Source of the DNA: Planctomycetaceae bacterium
GTDB taxonomy: Bacteria > Planctomycetota > Phycisphaerae > Phycisphaerales > SM1A02
Length of the DNA stretch: 6,150 bases
Direction of reading: 5' to 3'
Assembly: GCA_947459855.1 (NCBI GenBank)
Contig: CANHFL010000078.1
Coordinates: 1 to 6,150, forward strand
The stretch's first letter is position 1. The number at the start of each line of letters is the position of its first letter. Of this stretch, positions 5,141-6,150 are shown in pieces. Position numbers and translations under genes: made by a program. The notes below the pieces were generated by a model that worked only from the letters and a program-made list of their open reading frames with translations, searched no databases and was not told the origin of the DNA.

Positions 5141-5146
5141 AGTGTA
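5141..5146 (-). promoter_or_regulatory. Candidate -10 box of the 142-residue protein gene
   Basis: TACACT on the minus strand (four of six matches to TATAAT, with the key T, A and final T kept) lies in the 25-bp gap after the repeat-protein stop codon. It ends 9 bases before the ATG at 5131. If used, it would give a nearly leaderless mRNA separate from the upstream gene. No -35 box is evident. Confidence 0.33.
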
Positions 5147-5156
5147 GGAGGGGAGG

Positions 5157-6150
5157 TCACTTCGCGGGCGACGCGGCGGGGGCCGCGATCACCTTCTTGA
5201 CGTTCGCGGTCGAGTTGTAGACGGCCACCTCGCCGGCGCTGGCGCTGTCGACGCCGATGCGGGCGATCTGCACGCCGCGCGTGTTGCGCACGCTGAGTGC
5301 GCCGCCGTCGCCGTCCGGCGCGGCGCCGGTCACCACGATCGGCTGGCCGGCCAGGTCGAACAGGTTGAGCAGGCCGCCGTTCTGGCCGGCGCCCATCGCC
5401 GCGATGCGGCGCTCGTTGAGGTACGCGCCCATCGTGCCGGCCTGGCCGGTCGCCTCGGCCATGAAGGCCGGCGCGCCCGAGGACGTGCCGACCATGAAGC
5501 GGCCGCCGCCGTCCTCCTTGGAATCGGCGCTGACCGCGACGCTGCCCTTGCCGTTCAGCAGCTCGAGCATGCCGCCCTTTCCGGCCCCGGCGCTGGCGAT
5601 CGACGCGGCGACCGCGCCCAAGCCGTCCTTCAGGATCAGGCGGCCGCCGTCGCCCGCGACCAGCGCGGCGTTCTCGTTGCCCGCGGCGTCGGCGATGCGC
5701 ACCACGCCGGTCTGGTCGGTGGCGCCGCCGGCGTACAGGATCTCCTTGCCGTTCGAGTTCTTCATCGAGAGCACGCTCGCGCCCTGCGCGACGCCCGCGA
5801 TCAGGCCGATCTCGCCGTCGGCGCGGCGCATGCTGATCACCGCGCCCGCGGCGCCGGCCTCGGCGCGCATGCTGCTGGCCGCGTCGCCGGCGCCCGAGAG
5901 GATCATCGCGCCGCCTTCCTCGCCACGCGCGACCGTCGCGAGCGCCTTGCCGTCGCTGTCGCCGATCTCGATGCGCCCGCCGAGCTCGGTGGCGAAGAGG
6001 CCGCCCACCGGCTTGCCGCCGGCGTTCCAGACCGCGACGTCGCCGCCCTGGTCGTTGCTGGCGATGCGCACGGTGTTCGCGCCGCCCTTCGACCACACGT
6101 CCATCTGCCCGCCGGTCTCGGCGGCGTGGGCCAGCAGGACGACCTTGTCG
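5157..6150 (-). CDS. Glycine-rich repeat protein, probable beta-solenoid (C-terminal part)
   Basis: The reading frame is open from the right edge of the window to the TGA at 5159-5157, so at least 330 residues are present and the N-terminus lies outside. The ATG at 6104 is inside the repeat pattern and is not a credible start. About fourteen tandem repeats of 21-25 residues each begin with GG, AG, TG or a similar pair, followed by two or three alternating hydrophobic residues, an N/D-x-x-G turn and a second hydrophobic strand; examples are GGDVAVWNAGGKPV, GGRIEIGDSDGKAL and GGLLNLFDLAGQPI. This fits a stacked beta-solenoid or fibre-like stalk. There is no RTX GGxGxDxxx motif, no cysteine and no C-terminal anchor; the end is a short Ala/Pro-rich tail (AAPAASPAK). 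Secretion and a surface role are guesses, since any signal peptide would be outside the window. I do not recognise a named family. Confidence 0.82.
   Translation of the reverse strand, partial: DKVVLLAHAAETGGQMDVWSKGGANTVRIASNDQGGDVAVWNAGGKPVGGLFATELGGRIEIGDSDGKALATVARGEEGGAMILSGAGDAASSMRAEAGAAGAVISMRRADGEIGLIAGVAQGASVLSMKNSNGKEILYAGGATDQTGVVRIADAAGNENAALVAGDGGRLILKDGLGAVAASIASAGAGKGGMLELLNGKGSVAVSADSKEDGGGRFMVGTSSGAPAFMAEATGQAGTMGAYLNERRIAAMGAGQNGGLLNLFDLAGQPIVVTGAAPDGDGGALSVRNTRGVQIARIGVDSASAGEVAVYNSTANVKKVIAAPAASPAK
5160..6113 (-). repeat. About fourteen protein-level tandem repeats of 21-25 codons
   Basis: Repeat units begin near 6113, 6047, 5981, 5915, 5849, 5786, 5711, 5648, 5576, 5507, 5441, 5378, 5306 and 5237 (minus strand). 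The first four spacings are exactly 22 codons; later ones vary from 21 to 25. The units share a hydrophobic and glycine pattern but little nucleotide identity, so they are old, diverged repeats and not a recent tandem expansion. Confidence 0.75.

Noticed and set aside
6102..6104. ATG at 6104 as the start of the repeat protein
   Set aside because: The same frame is open to the window edge and the residues before the ATG (TGGQ) continue the repeat pattern, so the gene starts outside.
5157..6150. RTX toxin-type calcium-binding repeats
   Set aside because: The glycine-rich units are 21-25 residues long and lack the GGxGxDxxx nonapeptide.

Overview
This is a gene-dense, GC-rich window (roughly 70% G+C by eye) from a bacterial chromosome. 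It holds nine protein genes, two of them cut by the window ends, and no gap longer than 201 bp. I see no tRNA, rRNA, CRISPR array or transposase gene. The gene mix suggests a planctomycete, perhaps of the Phycisphaerae: a Gram-negative-type KdsA for lipopolysaccharide Kdo, an McsA/McsB protein-arginine-phosphorylation pair as in Firmicutes, and a GluQ-type synthetase start of the kind I associate with planctomycetes. This placement is an inference from gene content, not a measured relationship.

Layout from left to right. Positions 1-163 (minus) hold the N-terminus of a glutamyl-tRNA-synthetase-like enzyme, probably GluQ. Only 28 bp away, a pterin-4a-carbinolamine dehydratase gene (192-476, plus) is read in the opposite direction. 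It converges on a minus-strand group: kdsA (2191-3030), mcsA (1595-2107) and mcsB (504-1598). mcsA and mcsB overlap by 4 bp and are clearly translated together. A 201-bp divergent region separates kdsA from a plus-strand DUF1444/YtpQ-like gene (3232-4029) that has a perfect Shine-Dalgarno sequence. A perfect palindrome followed by ATTTT comes next, then a TrpG/PabA glutamine amidotransferase gene (4105-4719, plus). The 3' end of that gene overlaps by 17 bp a convergent minus-strand gene for an unrecognised 142-residue protein (4703-5131). The right end (5157-6150, minus) is the C-terminal part of a long glycine-rich protein built from about fourteen 21-25-residue repeats, probably a beta-solenoid.

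Functional links: McsA and McsB together mark proteins with phospho-arginine for Clp proteolysis, but neither clpC nor ctsR is in view. KdsA supplies Kdo-8-phosphate for the outer membrane. The dehydratase and the amidotransferase both touch pterin, folate or aromatic metabolism but are not in one operon. The rest is mixed housekeeping.

The most interesting signals are four. (1) Gene starts without a Shine-Dalgarno sequence have a TANNNT -10-like hexamer 6-10 bp upstream, as expected for leaderless mRNAs, whereas two other starts have strong Shine-Dalgarno sites. (2) The 28-bp gluQ/dehydratase gap has a symmetric TATA core that may fire both ways. (3) The palindrome at 4033-4054 looks both like a terminator and like a dispersed REP-type element. 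(4) The repeat protein at the right end. I found no evidence of an exotic multi-gene system.
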